Source of the DNA: Leucocoprinus leucothites
Taxonomy: Eukaryota; Basidiomycota; Agaricomycetes; Agaricales; Agaricaceae
NCBI GenBank assembly: GCA_013368445.1
Contig: JAACJO010000009.1
Location: forward strand, 372,001 to 436,000
Direction: 5' to 3'
Length of the DNA: 64,000 nucleotides
Numbering within the stretch: the stretch's first letter is position 1; each line of letters starts with the position of its first letter. Shown piece after piece: positions 36,687 to 48,986 of this stretch. Position numbers and translations under genes: made by a program. The notes below the pieces were generated by a model. The model saw nothing but the letters and a program-made list of their open reading frames with translations. It was not told where the DNA came from and did not search any database.

Positions 36687-38396
36687 TTGAGGGTGCATAT
36701 GTTTGACTGGAGTAGTAAGCCGAGCTCAGTTTCTCTAAATCCCCGCTATGATGCTGACAATGCTCATTCAGGCCCAGCACGAAGAATTGGGAGCAGAGTC
36801 TTGGAACCGATTCCTCTCGAAATCTACCAGGAAATATTTGAGTACTTCCGTGAGAATGACGAGATGTCCAAGAAGAAGCTCAGACGCAATCTCGCAAACA
36901 TAGCGCTTGTCTGTCGATTCTTTTCTGCCACAGCCTTACCCAGGTTATTCGCAAATGTAGATTTCTCCGGGGGCTTTGGACCTGAAACTTCACGGGCAAA
37001 CCGATTTTGTCGAGCCATCATTAACAACGAAGACCCGGCCAAGACGCTTGCCCAATACGTTAAAACATGTACATTTAGGTCCTGGAGTAACCACAACCCT
37101 AATGATCCTCTCGGACGCGCACGCGACGCTTTCCTGACCATGTATTGCAACGCGCTCCCTAAGATGACCTCGTTGGAGTCAATCATATTCAACCTCACGC
37201 CCATCGACAAACGCATAGTGAAATCAATTAAATCCTTGCGTTTGCTCAAGTCTCTCTGCTTCTCGCAATGTTCACTCTCACCAGGACTCGATTTGGATCA
37301 GTTTACCAAGGCCCTGAAAACATTCCATTTACGCTCTCTCACTATTGTCCAATGGGAGCCATCTCAATCCCAGAAATTCTACAATACCATATCCCCGGCT
37401 CTTTCCCTTCATGATTTGACAAAGTTGGAGGTTGACAACTGGACGATAATCCAACGCCTCTCGAGCGTCGACATAATACTTCCATTGCAGACTCTCACAA
37501 TTCATACCGTGGAAAACCCGACACTGCTACCCACCTTATTTAGCAAGACCCCGCAGCTCCTAAACCTACATGTCTACATTATTAACTCCCGAGTCGACAA
37601 CCTGGATTTTATTCAGCTCCCTGGTAGCCTCCTCCCGAACCTCTCTTTTTTTGATGGTCCCCCGTCTTTGGCTGCTATCCTCATTCCATCTAGACCCGTT
37701 CATAAGGTCTGGTTAATGGGCACTTTAGTGGGGTTACCAGGTCATGAAACAACTCAGTCACCCCCTTTGCTCCCGCCGCTGGACGAGCGATTATGGAAGG
37801 CGCTTGCAAAATCCAAGGCACAAATAAGAGAGTTACTGATACCTGAGCATCTCTATTATGCTGCGTCTCCGAAGCTTCACCTCCCAACCATCGCCACTCT
37901 GAAATTGTCGTGGTGTCACGCCAATTGGGACTCAAGTGGTGACATCAAAAATGGATACGAGGAGGACATAAAGCGGGTAATTTAGTTTCCCCGAAATTTG
38001 ACTGTATTTCTGAATCCTAACCTGTATCCTGAATAGACTCTATCCAAATTATGCACGAAATGGTCACCAAACCCGTCTGTCTCTCAACTGGTCTTTGAAC
38101 TTTCGCTCGCGGGTGCATTCGACTACGTGCTCCTTAATCTGCGATTGCAGCATGAAATCCTTCAAGACATGATTGAAGAGGCGTTTCCGAATGTAGAACA
38201 AGTAAATTTCCTTACTAGCATCGATTGGCGTCGGTCCGGTGACGGAAATTGGCGTGCCGAAATCCCGGAAACCAAAAAGAGGCACCTGTGGGCCCTATGG
38301 AACGACGACCCATCCCATCTCAATGACTATGGAGGGTGCTTTGAAGCTTTGTTTGACTCTAGTAATCCAGACTTCAGAGATTACGCTGAACCTTGA
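36687..38396 (+). CDS. F-box-like/leucine-rich protein
   Basis: Mushroom genomes have many F-box proteins that recruit targets to SCF ubiquitin ligases. Two exons (36687-37976 and 38037-38396) give 549 residues. A degenerate F-box lies near residues 37-80 (LEPIPLEIYQEIFEYFRE, then IALVCRFFSATALPRLF). Leu-rich repeats of irregular length follow, for example LRSLTIVQW, LTKLEVDNW and LQTLTIHTV. The intron between exons is 60 bases. The start could also be the ATG at 36699. Target unknown. This gene marks the last normal-looking host gene before the CpG-poor island. Confidence 0.75.
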
Positions 38397-38973
38397 GTGG
38401 TTACAACTTACACGCCCACATTCCTTTGTGAGTCCATGGATTCTTCGAAATTCTTCCATAACGGCCCTGATGATCAGCGTTACAAAGCGGTGACTTTTGA
38501 TGGACTCGTCATTGTTCGATGTTTTTGGTACAAGGTTACACTTAGTATACCCATCTCGAACATTCCATCCCCTACCAAAGTACAAAGCGCTCGACAAATT
38601 TAGCTAAAATTGGCTACGGAACCCTGACAACGGAGCCCACAACAAAGAGTTCCGAGAGGTGATAATCCCTCCGTCATTCTTTCCTCGTTGATGGCTCATC
38701 CTATATAAGGGCCCAAAGGCCTGTTTCTAAACACTCTCAGTCTCCCACTTGAATCATCAACATTTTCCTCACTGTTTACTTTACGGAATTAACACTATCC
38801 CTGCCTCTCTTTCACATTCCCACCTCCAATATCCTGCGTGGATGTCCTTGATGGTATGATAGTGTTACCATTCTCAAGTTGCATCCAAACCCAAATCCTC
38901 CTCAAAGGGAACAAATAGTACCAAAGTGTACAACACACAGGATTTTTTATTGTCATCATCCTATCCCTTGCAG
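38397..38973. other. Left bound of the repeat-rich island
   Basis: About 580 bases with an apparent promoter (TATATAAG at 38702-38709) followed by a C/T-rich leader. CpG density drops visibly after about 38820. No complete gene found. Confidence 0.4.
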
Positions 38974-39360
38974 GTCACAGAAGAGGTGTCTGAAGAGGAC
39001 ATACCCTTAACCAAGGAACATTATGCCGAGAATGGCCACTGTCTCATTCCATATAAGGTCAGTAAGGAGACCCTGTGGGTCCAGGGTATGTCTTTCTTTT
39101 ATTTTATTTCTGCAGGTATTATGACTAACTAGCTGCTTCTGTTCCTTTTAGCCCCTCAATTGGCCTTAGAAGTCACAGCAAAATCTGGCAGCAAGTTTCT
39201 AGTACTTCTCGACACCCTCAAAGAGATGTTTGTCCTTCTTGATGCACACTGTTACAGCCCAAATGGTATTAGCTGTGAAATTGTTAAATTCAATGATATA
39301 GTCAATATATTGGGCAACTGTATAGACATTAAGGAACCCTACTGTAAGACCCTAGTGTAA
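38974..39360 (+). pseudogene. Coding fragment in two exons, unrecognised
   Basis: A stretch that splices cleanly (38974-39085 and 39152-39360, GTATGT...TTTTAG) into about 107 codons starting VTEEVSEEDIPLTKEHYAE and ending KEPYCKTLV with a stop. No start codon in frame was found upstream, so the 5' part is missing or lies beyond a further intron (CCCTTGCAG at 38973). I do not recognise the protein. It is probably the end of a gene disrupted when the neighbouring retroelement arrived. Confidence 0.35.
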
Positions 39361-40882
39361 CACACACACTCACAAAAGCACAGCACATTCATAAAATAAC
39401 TATTAATGATCAAGAGTAACAAGAGGCTATGGGATGATGTTGAGACTTAGCAAACGTGGTCGGGATGTGTACCCTATGACCCTTTGTGATCTTAGCCTGT
39501 AACCTGGGTATTGATCTGGTCAAAGTCTTTCTCAAAGGAACAATGACAGACTAACTAATTGGAGATCAAAGGCTTAGCCTTCTGATCTGGATAGGCACTT
39601 GTGCACATTTGCAGAAGTCCTATCTTTTTAACATCGCTACAGCAGAAGTATACCCTTTCACGAAAGACAGAGAAATTCTGCATGGGCACTAAATGACCCA
39701 CTTGATTATAGAACCAGAGTAGTGGAAACTAATAGAATGTGTCAGCACTTGACTACTGACTAGTAGACATCGTTACAGTCAGGAATGAGCTTTTGCAGAA
39801 TAAGACAACCATCAGCAGTGATAGAGATCTCATGATATCAGAGGAGCAGGAGTAAGTACACCTTTACAAAAGGATGTGTTAGCACTTAAACCCTGAAGAA
39901 AACCCAGAGATACTCCTATTGGACAACCTTTCAATAAATCTCCTTTTATTATCAACAATGTGTATATGTCATCCATGTAATTACTCCTTTAGTACTTTCA
40001 CAAAACCAATATAAACCTTTCTCGAGCATATAGTATAGCAAGGAATCTCACCTACTAAGGCTACACTTAGAGACTGTCCCACACAACATATCTGAGTGAG
40101 TAGTAAAAAGTGTATTGAGCACCCTTGGTCATAGACCATTAAAGAATTGGAAAACACCTTTCGAGAAAGAACATTATTGCAAGATTCGTATAAGTTCAGA
40201 GTGTGAAGAAGTCTGAAAAAGACTTATAAGCTGTATATTGCATCTAGTATCCAGGAGTGGTGCTAGTCAGTGTCAGTTGTATTGTGATAGTGCCAAGTGT
40301 TAGCGAGAGTGATGATTCATGAATACCAGTCTATTACACTTCTGCACTCTAAGGGACTTGTAGTTGTGCAGCATCGCATAACAGGGATCATTGAGTATCT
40401 TTCATGAACTGGTCATTCCATTACAAACTGGTCTACAGACAACTCCCATTATCTTTCATTATCAATCTTTGCACTTTTGCAAAACATCCTTCTTTATTGA
40501 TTAACCTCCCACAAACTTGCATTGAGTTTAGGAGTGTTGGTTGTTATTGTTATTAACATTACCTATCATTCACTATCTGACTACATTCTCTTTATTACAT
40601 TAACAATCACATTTCTGCCTCTTTATCTAGAGCCCACCATGAGGGGAGTTTCAGTATTGAAGGTGTTTCAAAATTTCTGCACCTTTTAATTTCACTTCAA
40701 ACTGTTTTATAAAACCTTCACATCAGCAAAAAAGGACTCTTGATGATATTATCACTGAGAACACAGAATCATCAGAAATTGATAACTAGAGTTGTCAGAC
40801 ACACACTTCACAAAGAGCAGGTATCACAGAACCAGTAGATAACCCAGAAAGGCTGCTTTCAAGAAGAGGAAAGAATAGACAA
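39361..40882. other. 5' non-coding part of the gypsy relic
   Basis: About 1.5 kb of AT-rich, CpG-poor sequence with no frame of interest. It probably holds the old 5' LTR and leader of the Ty3/gypsy relic, but I could not find a matching direct repeat on the 3' side, so LTR ends are not assigned. Confidence 0.4.
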
Positions 40883-43800
40883 GTGACTATGTCACCTGTA
40901 ACCCCACTTCCAAATGCAGTTGAACATTCTATCTACCAAACACCTACTCTAGGTTCACCAACAGACATTGAACCAAATCCATTCATTGTGTCTTCAGACA
41001 AACCCAGAAGGACCCTACTAGGTCATTTCACAAATCCGAGTCTACAAACTCAACCACAGCCAATTCGTGAAGGTCAGGATTCTACTTCTATGAACTCACA
41101 GACTCATCAGTCACAAACTCAGAATCAAAGCATTACACAAAATTCGAACTCAGACAATATATCTTCTACTCTGAATATGCCTATGCTCTCTACTTTGGGT
41201 GCCCCCAAGTGGGATGGTAGTTTGGGAACACTTAGGAATTTCCTAAGGTCACTAGAACAGCTATTTAAAGTGACCAGTACCACATCAGACATAGAAAAGC
41301 TGAATTGGACAACTGGTTACATTGATGCAGACATTAGCGAAGAGTGGTCCAGCTTTTGAGAATTCAAAGATAATGATTGGGCTGCCTTTGTGAAAAGACT
41401 CAAGAAAGAGTATCCTGAAATGGTTGAAGAGGAGCAAGGTTCTATGAACCAGCTTCATAAGCTATGCCAGAGCAATCAAGGTATTAGTTTAGTAGATGAA
41501 GACCAACTACTTAGTTTTAAAAGACACTTTCTCTATATTGCACAGAAGTGTTTAGAACCACCAGCTGTAACTGGGAATCACAAACTTGTCGAAATGTTTG
41601 TACAAACATTAGACACTACTTTCCAGGATTCCTTAAATGCATGACTAAGTATACAAGGAACTGTCAAGGTTGATGCAACAGGAAAAAGCAGATAGGAGGA
41701 TTCTTACACTTTAGAGAAAGTGATCAATAAAGCAGTAGAACTAGCTAGTGAAAAGACTATTGCATGAGCAATGAAGTATACCCCAACTAGCATAATAAAA
41801 AGGGAAAAGGCAGATGTTGAGTCATAAGTGCCTATAGCTTTCGAGAAAAGGAGGAGCTATGTGAAAAGTGACTTTACCTTTGCCACCAGACATAGATTCA
41901 TTGCAACAAGAAATCAATGTATTGAAAACTATGTATGAGAAACAAGAGAAAGGACATGAAAAGTATGAATGGTTGGTGCAGAGTGCACTAGATAGTTTGA
42001 AGACTATGATGCAGAACAATACATCACAGTCATCTAACTCATCAGTCAGGTATCAGCAGAGTTGCGAAAATGTAGTACCTCCATGAATGACTTGAAAGTG
42101 TTACTACTGTTTCAATACTGGCCATTTGTTCATGATGTGTCCTGTGAAAGTAGAAGATGAGAAGAAAGGCTTAATGCGAAAGGGCTAGAGCACTCAGGAA
42201 CATCCAAAAAGGCACTGTCTACTCAGTTCATACAAGAGCTAATGCCTAGTAGTGGGACCTCAAAGACAGTAGTTGCAGTAAATGAAGAGCTTGATTCAGA
42301 GGAATCAGCACTTTGTTTTGCAAAAAAGCATAGGCCAGTAGCATTGAAAGTGAAACCTGTATTAGGGGAGCTCCCAGAATGCTTTAGGATCATTCATGAA
42401 ATAACAGGTGACCCTTTAGCAGAATTGCCTAAACTACTGATGCACCTGCCAGACTTTTAACCCAAAGGTTGATACACTCTCGAAAGAAAAGATAAGATGG
42501 ATTTAAAGCATAATGAGGACTTCCTATGGCCTGAGGAGCGAAAGCTAATGCATTAGATGATAGCAGAACACAATGAAGCCTTTGCTTGGGATGATACTGA
42601 ATGTGGTAAATTTAAGGAGGAATATTTCCCTCCTATAGATATTCTGACAGTTGCCCATATACCTTGGGTTGAGAGATCATTTAGAATACCCCCAGGAATT
42701 TATGATGAAGTTTGCAAGATGATTAAAAGAAAGATAGATGCTGGTGTGTATGAACCCTCAAACTTGTCATATTATTCGCAATGGTTCTGTGTCATTAAAA
42801 AGGATGGCAAAAGTCTAAGACTTGTGCACAGCTTAGAACCTTTAAATAAGGTGACCATTGCTTGCTCAGGTTTACCCCCAGCTACAGAGGAACTAGCTAT
42901 GCATTTCACAGGAAGAGCATGTAATGGAATTTTGGATTTGTATGTGGGTTATGATGAGCAAGTCTTATCTGAGTCTTTGCAAGACCTCACTACATTCCAG
43001 ACTCCATTCAGGGCACCCAGACTGGTAACATTACCAATGGGCTGGACTAACTCAGTACTAATCTTTCACGATGATGTGACTTACATACTTCATAAAGAAA
43101 TCCCAGAGTATACCATGCCTTATATTGATGATGTACTGATAAGAGGACTGGCCACTAGGTACAAAAAACCTGACAGAACTTGTGAGGTCATTAGCAAAAA
43201 ATGATCAAGAGGTGGGGTCCCTGTGAAGACACCACTGATGTGAGGGCCTTTCTTGGAACTGCCATCCAATGCTGCAATCATATACCAAACTTTGTGACAG
43301 TGGTGGCTCTGTTATATGAAGTTGTCAAGAAAGATGTTGTATTTGAATGGGGACTGGTTCAACAGGAAGCACAGGATCATCTCAAGAACCTGATTCAAGA
43401 ATGTGTACACACTAGGAATCCTAAGTTCCCTAGTACACAACCTATTGTATTGGTGGTAGATACTTTGTGGCATGCATTGGGCTACTATATCTATCAGTGT
43501 GATGAAGAAGACCCAAAGAAGATTCATTATGTTAAGTTCAATTCACTACTGATGGATCCATGACAACAACATTACTCTTAGCCAAAATGCGAATTGTGTG
43601 GTCTGTTAAGAGCATTGCAAGCAGAAACATATTTATTGACAGGGTGTAGAAACTTGATAGTGGAAACAGATGCTAAGTATCTAACAGGCATGTTAAATAA
43701 CCTGGGAAAGATGCCTAATGCCACTATTAACAGATGGGTAGATTATATTAGAACAAACTTCTTTTTCGAGCTAGTACATAAGAAAGGAAAAACCTTTGGA

Positions 43801-45453
43801 CCAGATGGACTTTTGCAAAGGAAGTAGTACCCTGGCAACCCAGTAGAGGATGTTTTTGATGAGGGATCAGATGATGATAGGGGGTACATCACAGTAATCA
43901 AAGATGACCCTAATGATGAAGATCCACTCTCTCTTGAAAGCTTCTATGATGAGATTGATACTCACAAAGGTTACTACTTGTCAGTAATGAGTAATGAACC
44001 TATTTATGAGACCATTCGTGAAGCTGCCAAGCACGACTTGGCAAAAAGGACAGAATGGAGTAAGAACAATAAGTGTCCAGATCCAGTTAAGGTCTTTCTC
44101 GAAGCCACAACTAACTTGGAAAGAGAGGGCAACAAGGAAGAGACTTTCACAAATGAAGATGAAGACAATGAACTAGAAGATGATGTAGTCACTTATGAGA
44201 ATAGGCGCTCAGAGCATGCATACAGGCTTGATAATCATCTCAGCAAGATAAGGGACTACTTAGTGAATAAGCCAGAAAAAGGTGACCTGGCTTCAATGAC
44301 TAGAAAAGAAGCTAAGTTCATGAGGGCAGTATCACATTTCTGGTTAGATGAATCTGATGGTAAACTCTATAGAAAAACTGGTAGCCATCAGTATCCACAA
44401 TTAGTGATACCAATAGAACACAGAATGAAGATGTTGAAGGTGTGTCACAATGACATGAGATACAAGGGAGCTTTCACTACTGCTTGATTACTGCAACAAA
44501 GGTTTTGGTGGCTGGAGATAGAAGAGGACACTGCTTGGTATGTCAAGTCTTGCCACCTTTGCCAAGTATGCCAAAAGATGGCTCTCGAAATGCCACCTGT
44601 AGTGACACATACACCTTCAATATTTCAAGTATTACATGCAAATACAGTACATATGACTCTGCCATCAAATGGGTGTAGCTACATTGTGCATGGTAGATAT
44701 GCACTCTCAAGTTGGATGGAGGCACAGGCACTCAGACAAGAAAACACTAAGACTATTGGTCAATGGCTTTTCAAGGATATAATATACAGGTGGGGAAGTC
44801 TAGTCAAAATTGTAACAGACAATAGCTCCCCTTTCAAGAAAGCAGTTGGATGGCTTGTGGAAAAGTATGGAATTAAAGGAGTCACAATTTCTCCTTACAA
44901 TTCACAAGCCAATGGCACTATAGAAAGACCACATTGGGACCTTAGGCAGATGTTATTTAAAGCAACTGGTGGCAAAGTGAAGAAATGGTATTGGTCACTA
45001 CACCATGTAATGTGGGCTGATAGGATCACTATTAGAAAAGAGACCAGGTGTTCACCTTACTTTATGGTAACAGGCACCCATCTGACTTTGCCATTAGATG
45101 TTATTGAAGCAACATGGTTAGTCAAATATCCTGATAGGATGGTCTCTACTACAGACCTAATAGGACTTAGAGCCCAAGTGCTCATGAAGCATGTTTCACA
45201 TGTAGAAGAAATGCGTTCACAAATGAACAAGGAAAAGATAAGGAGGGCTTTACAGCTTGAAAGTGACTTTAAGCATAAAATTAAAGAATTCAACCTAGTA
45301 CCTTGTAGTTTGGTACTAGTGAAGAACTCTGCAATAGAAAGCTCTGCTGATCAAAAAATGAAGCCTCACTATCTAGGACCCATGGTGGTTATTAAGAAAC
45401 TAAAAGGGGGCACATTCATATTAGCAGAACTGGATGGGTGTCATGATCTGTGA
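40883..45453 (+). mobile_element. Ty3/gypsy-type LTR retrotransposon, internal region, decayed
   Basis: A retroelement with gag and pol in the gypsy order. Gag spans 40883-41640, then a zinc knuckle CYYCFNTGHLFMMC at 42098-42143. Next come the protease region (42240-42460), reverse transcriptase (42557-43204, catalytic YIDDV at 43121-43135), RNase H (43201-43830) and integrase (44300-45300). The integrase has HHCC-like CHLCQVCQ, TDNSSPF and NGTIERPHWD. Its first catalytic Asp is replaced: the usual HxDT reads HANT. Frame is broken by about a dozen stops, most of them TGA at positions where arginine is expected. No open gag-pol exists. The 3' end at 45453 runs into T-rich sequence. Confidence 0.9.
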
Positions 45454-45789
45454 TTGCAACCTCTCCAATTTGATCTCCAACTATTCTTTCAATTTTCTGA
45501 TTCCCATGATTTTTCATTTATTTACCATTTCTATAAATATTTCACAGCCTGTTTCCACTCATCATTCTATCCTCTTTTCATTTGTGCTCATATTTGTTTC
45601 TGCCATTCCATTTATGTTTGTTGTTCTCCATCACATTGTGTTTGTTATTGTCTATTTACTTTTTGTTTATCTGTTTATTTGTTTATTGTCACATTGTGAG
45701 TTTCACAATATTTACATGTTATTTGTCCAATTTCATGTTATCTTAAATATGTCACTACTAGCTCATGTATTATCCATTCTGAATATTGA
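45454..45789. other. T-rich sequence 3' of the gypsy relic
   Basis: A strongly T-rich stretch (runs such as TTTGTTTATTTGTTTATTG) with no coding sense. It may be old 3' untranslated or LTR sequence of the retroelement. Confidence 0.35.
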
Positions 45790-48700
45790 CTAAGATTCCA
45801 CCCTGAATTCTCTATCCGTTATTCCTTCAGTGTTGAATTCCAATTCATACTGCCTGTCATCTTCCTCATAGACCAAATTGGTTGATGCGATATCAGAAGG
45901 GTGCAGCACATATGCTGAAGCCAATGACTGACCTCTCTGTAACTTTCGTGCACTTAGTAAGTGCCGGTATTTTGCAAATCTTGACAGTGGATAGCTTAAC
46001 AGAGCTGTCCAGATCTCCTGGCCAGCTGAGCAATTTTCATTGTTGAAGAAGGCCATCACCTGCCACTCAAGACACAACAGAATCATCCAATCATTCTGAG
46101 GGTTGACCAAGAGAGACTGGAACTCAGCAGCAGGGGAAAAACAGTAGAAATATCCTAGGAAAACTCTGATGAGCTTTACTTGTCCAAGAAAATATGGATA
46201 AGGGGAGACTCATGACTGGAGAGAAGCAGATGACTTTTGTGGATGGGGAGATTGTGAATGGGAGGGGCTACATGGCTGGAACCATCCAATATGAGCTGAA
46301 GGGTTTCTTGGGGGGTAGAGGTTACATACCACAACTGCAGTTCAGCTGTTCAAATGGCATTGTTAGTACCTCTCAATCACATTCCAAAAGAGCCATGGAT
46401 CTGCATACCTGTGCCTTGTCCAGCCTCATTCTTGCACTCAACCCTATATCATTTCATTGTGTGAACAGAAGCCTTGGCATGCTATGAAAGATGGTTGGAG
46501 TCCAGGACCAAGCCTTTGGAAGCTGGGTGCTCAATAGACATTATATGTTATACCATTGGTCAAGTCAGATGACTCAACAGGCTCCCAAGTTTGCCATGAG
46601 CAATACCACAACTGTCTGGGGAACATGCTCATATAAGCAGTGTGATGATCCCTCATCATTACCCCATAAGCTTCAGAGAACCTTCCATCCCAGCACAAAA
46701 ACCAGAGATCACCCTTCTGCATGGTTGAAGCCTGAGTTGGGAGCAAGTTGTCTGCAATGAAAATGGTATACTCTACTGATGATGTTTTCTCTTAAATTGC
46801 AAGAACCAACTCCAAACTTTCAGCTTCAAAACAGAAAAAAAAGAAATAAATTTCGTACTTAGAGTAACAATAAGAGTAGATATGCACCTTGCAGAGCACT
46901 GGTGGAAAGTGAGCAGTTGGAGACAGAATGCATTTGTTGAAGGAACTCGAGGAGTGAAGGGTACATAGGAACCTAAAGGAGCCAGAATGGTGTGAGAGTA
47001 AACTTCATTGACTCTCGAGTTGACCCTGATGACTCAAGCACTTGAGCTTAATCTCCAGGGTCCACCAAGCATAACATAATTATTAATAGACTAGTTTGAA
47101 ACTGGCTTCCTCTGGTCTAGAAGTTATGTTTAGTATATTGGGAGCCATTGAATTGAGTCCTCAACTTACAGTAGGCATCAGTGGTGCTCTCAGAGGCTTG
47201 AGTGAATGAGGGTAGTGCACCAGTAGCCATTCTCGTACCACATGAAGAAGCATGAGAATGATAGCTAATTTCAACCATCACCACTAGACTGTTTGTTTAA
47301 AAACTGGAACTCCACCCCAACCTCACTGCAGGTCATTCCCAACTAACATTGTGCTCTCAATCCAGAATACCCAATCACTTGGAACTGGTGGTCATTGGAT
47401 TTCCACCCAATGCTGCGATCACTTGGGTTCCTTTAACTTTAGAATGTGCTTGACAACTCTGCTGCACCAGCTGAGCAGGAGTCTTGTGATCGATACACTG
47501 CATTATTTGCAGGATGCCTTTGCTTCAGGAAAAGAAAATGGTGGCCTTGAATGAGAGAGTGTGTGCTATGATATCCCTACTCTGAAACAATAGTCAACTG
47601 TGAACAATGCAGGACAATAATAATATTATGATTGAACTAAGCAAGCAAAACAATAACATTGAAAGAACATTGGGTACTCTGCTATTCTCCCAAGAGCTTG
47701 TTGGCCATCTCGGTCAGGTCTGTAGTCAGAACCATACCTAAGTCATCAGCATGCTCATGAAGAAATTGTTGGTGGGCTCATCTGAAGAAATGCTACTGGT
47801 CAGAACCCATCACATATAACATCTCAACCCGCACTCACAAGCTTCCCTTGAAAGCCCTCCAATATTTCTGGATTTTCATCTTCATTAACAGCTTCTCCTT
47901 ACTTTGGAGTAATTGGTTCTGATTGCGCTTCATGATGCTCAAGCTACCACTGCCATCCTGTTTCTTCACCTTCAGGTGGGCTTGCATTCCATACACAACA
48001 ATTTGAAGTCTTTGGTTCTCAGAGAGCAGCCACTTGTATGGAATATTGCCAGCTTCAATAAGATCATTATGCAAAGCATATCAGATGTGAGTGTTCACGT
48101 TCCTGACATATGGATAATACAGAATCTTATTTGCCCTGCAGTAGGCCTCTCATTCCACCTCGCTTGGTCCATCAGAGTCAGACTACACCTGGCCAGTAAT
48201 AAGCAAAGATACATAGAATAAAGAAAAATAAGCTCACCATTCCCTCTAGTTGGGGTACACAAAGGTAATTCTAGGGGGAGTGAGGCTCGGAGTTCAGCCC
48301 GTCCTCACTGGTTTGGCTGTATGGGCTACCAATGTCATCCTCTCCCTGGTTGGGTTCACCATCATCCTGGCATTTCATAACTTCGCTCAGGTCAATGGTG
48401 TCTGGATCATCGGCCTTTAGACTCTTGGTGAGTTTATTATTACTAGGATGTTCTCAATCATGCTTACTGTTTTCTCCTGGGATTTGAAGTTCTTCTCCGA
48501 GCTGTGAGGTGTAAAACAAAAAGAGTCTTTGAGCTTGGGGTGGGCTGCAAGCCAATTCTTCAGAAGAGGTTGGGGGGTCTTTGGTGTAAAACACCAAGGA
48601 TCTTCCAACTCAGGGTGTACCAGATACAGAGGTGGGGGGGTATGCAGTTCCTAGGCAATTTGGCATTATTGAGTAATGATACTTAACTGATGAGAGAGAA
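45790..48700 (-). pseudogene. Unrecognised minus-strand gene relic
   Basis: Several minus-strand frames with protein-like composition follow each other: 48608-48417 (repeated motif HPxLxDxxCFTP), 48074-47835, 46746-46531 and 46110-45790 (QNDWMILLCLEWQVMAFFN...). They look like exons of one long gene read away from the DUF6698-like relic at 49 kb. I could not join them in frame and do not recognise the family. The sequence is CpG-poor like the rest of the island. Confidence 0.3.
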
Positions 48701-48892
48701 TACTGACCGTTACTGGCCAACATGGCCAACTTCCCATTTTTCTAGTGCAAGAGGTGAAGGGCAATAAACACCACTATATATAACCGAGGCAATAATGGAA
48801 ATGGGACGATTTCCAGAGTTGTGTCCCAGCCAAATGGCTGGAAAGGTGTGATAGCAGATGGGCAAATATTTTGGTCGACCACACAATTAGGG

Positions 48893-48900
48893 TATATAAA
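48893..48900 (+). promoter_or_regulatory. TATA box before the DUF6698-like relic
   Basis: TATATAAA lies 87 bases upstream of the ATG at 48987, with a TAAAGGGTGCACTT context. It suggests that the relic once had a normal promoter. Confidence 0.45.
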
Positions 48901-48986
48901 GGGTGCACTTAGTTGTTTCCCTCTTAACCCACAACCACCACCATTCTCTTCTTACTGAGCTCTATTACCATCCATTCCATCAGAAT

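Noticed and set aside
39361..45789. Full-length LTR pair for the gypsy relic
   Set aside because: I looked for a direct repeat between the two flanks and saw none; LTRs may be lost or too diverged.
45434..45793. 119-codon hydrophobic frame after the gypsy relic
   Set aside because: It is a by-product of T-rich DNA; residues are almost all F, I, L, V, S and H with no domain.
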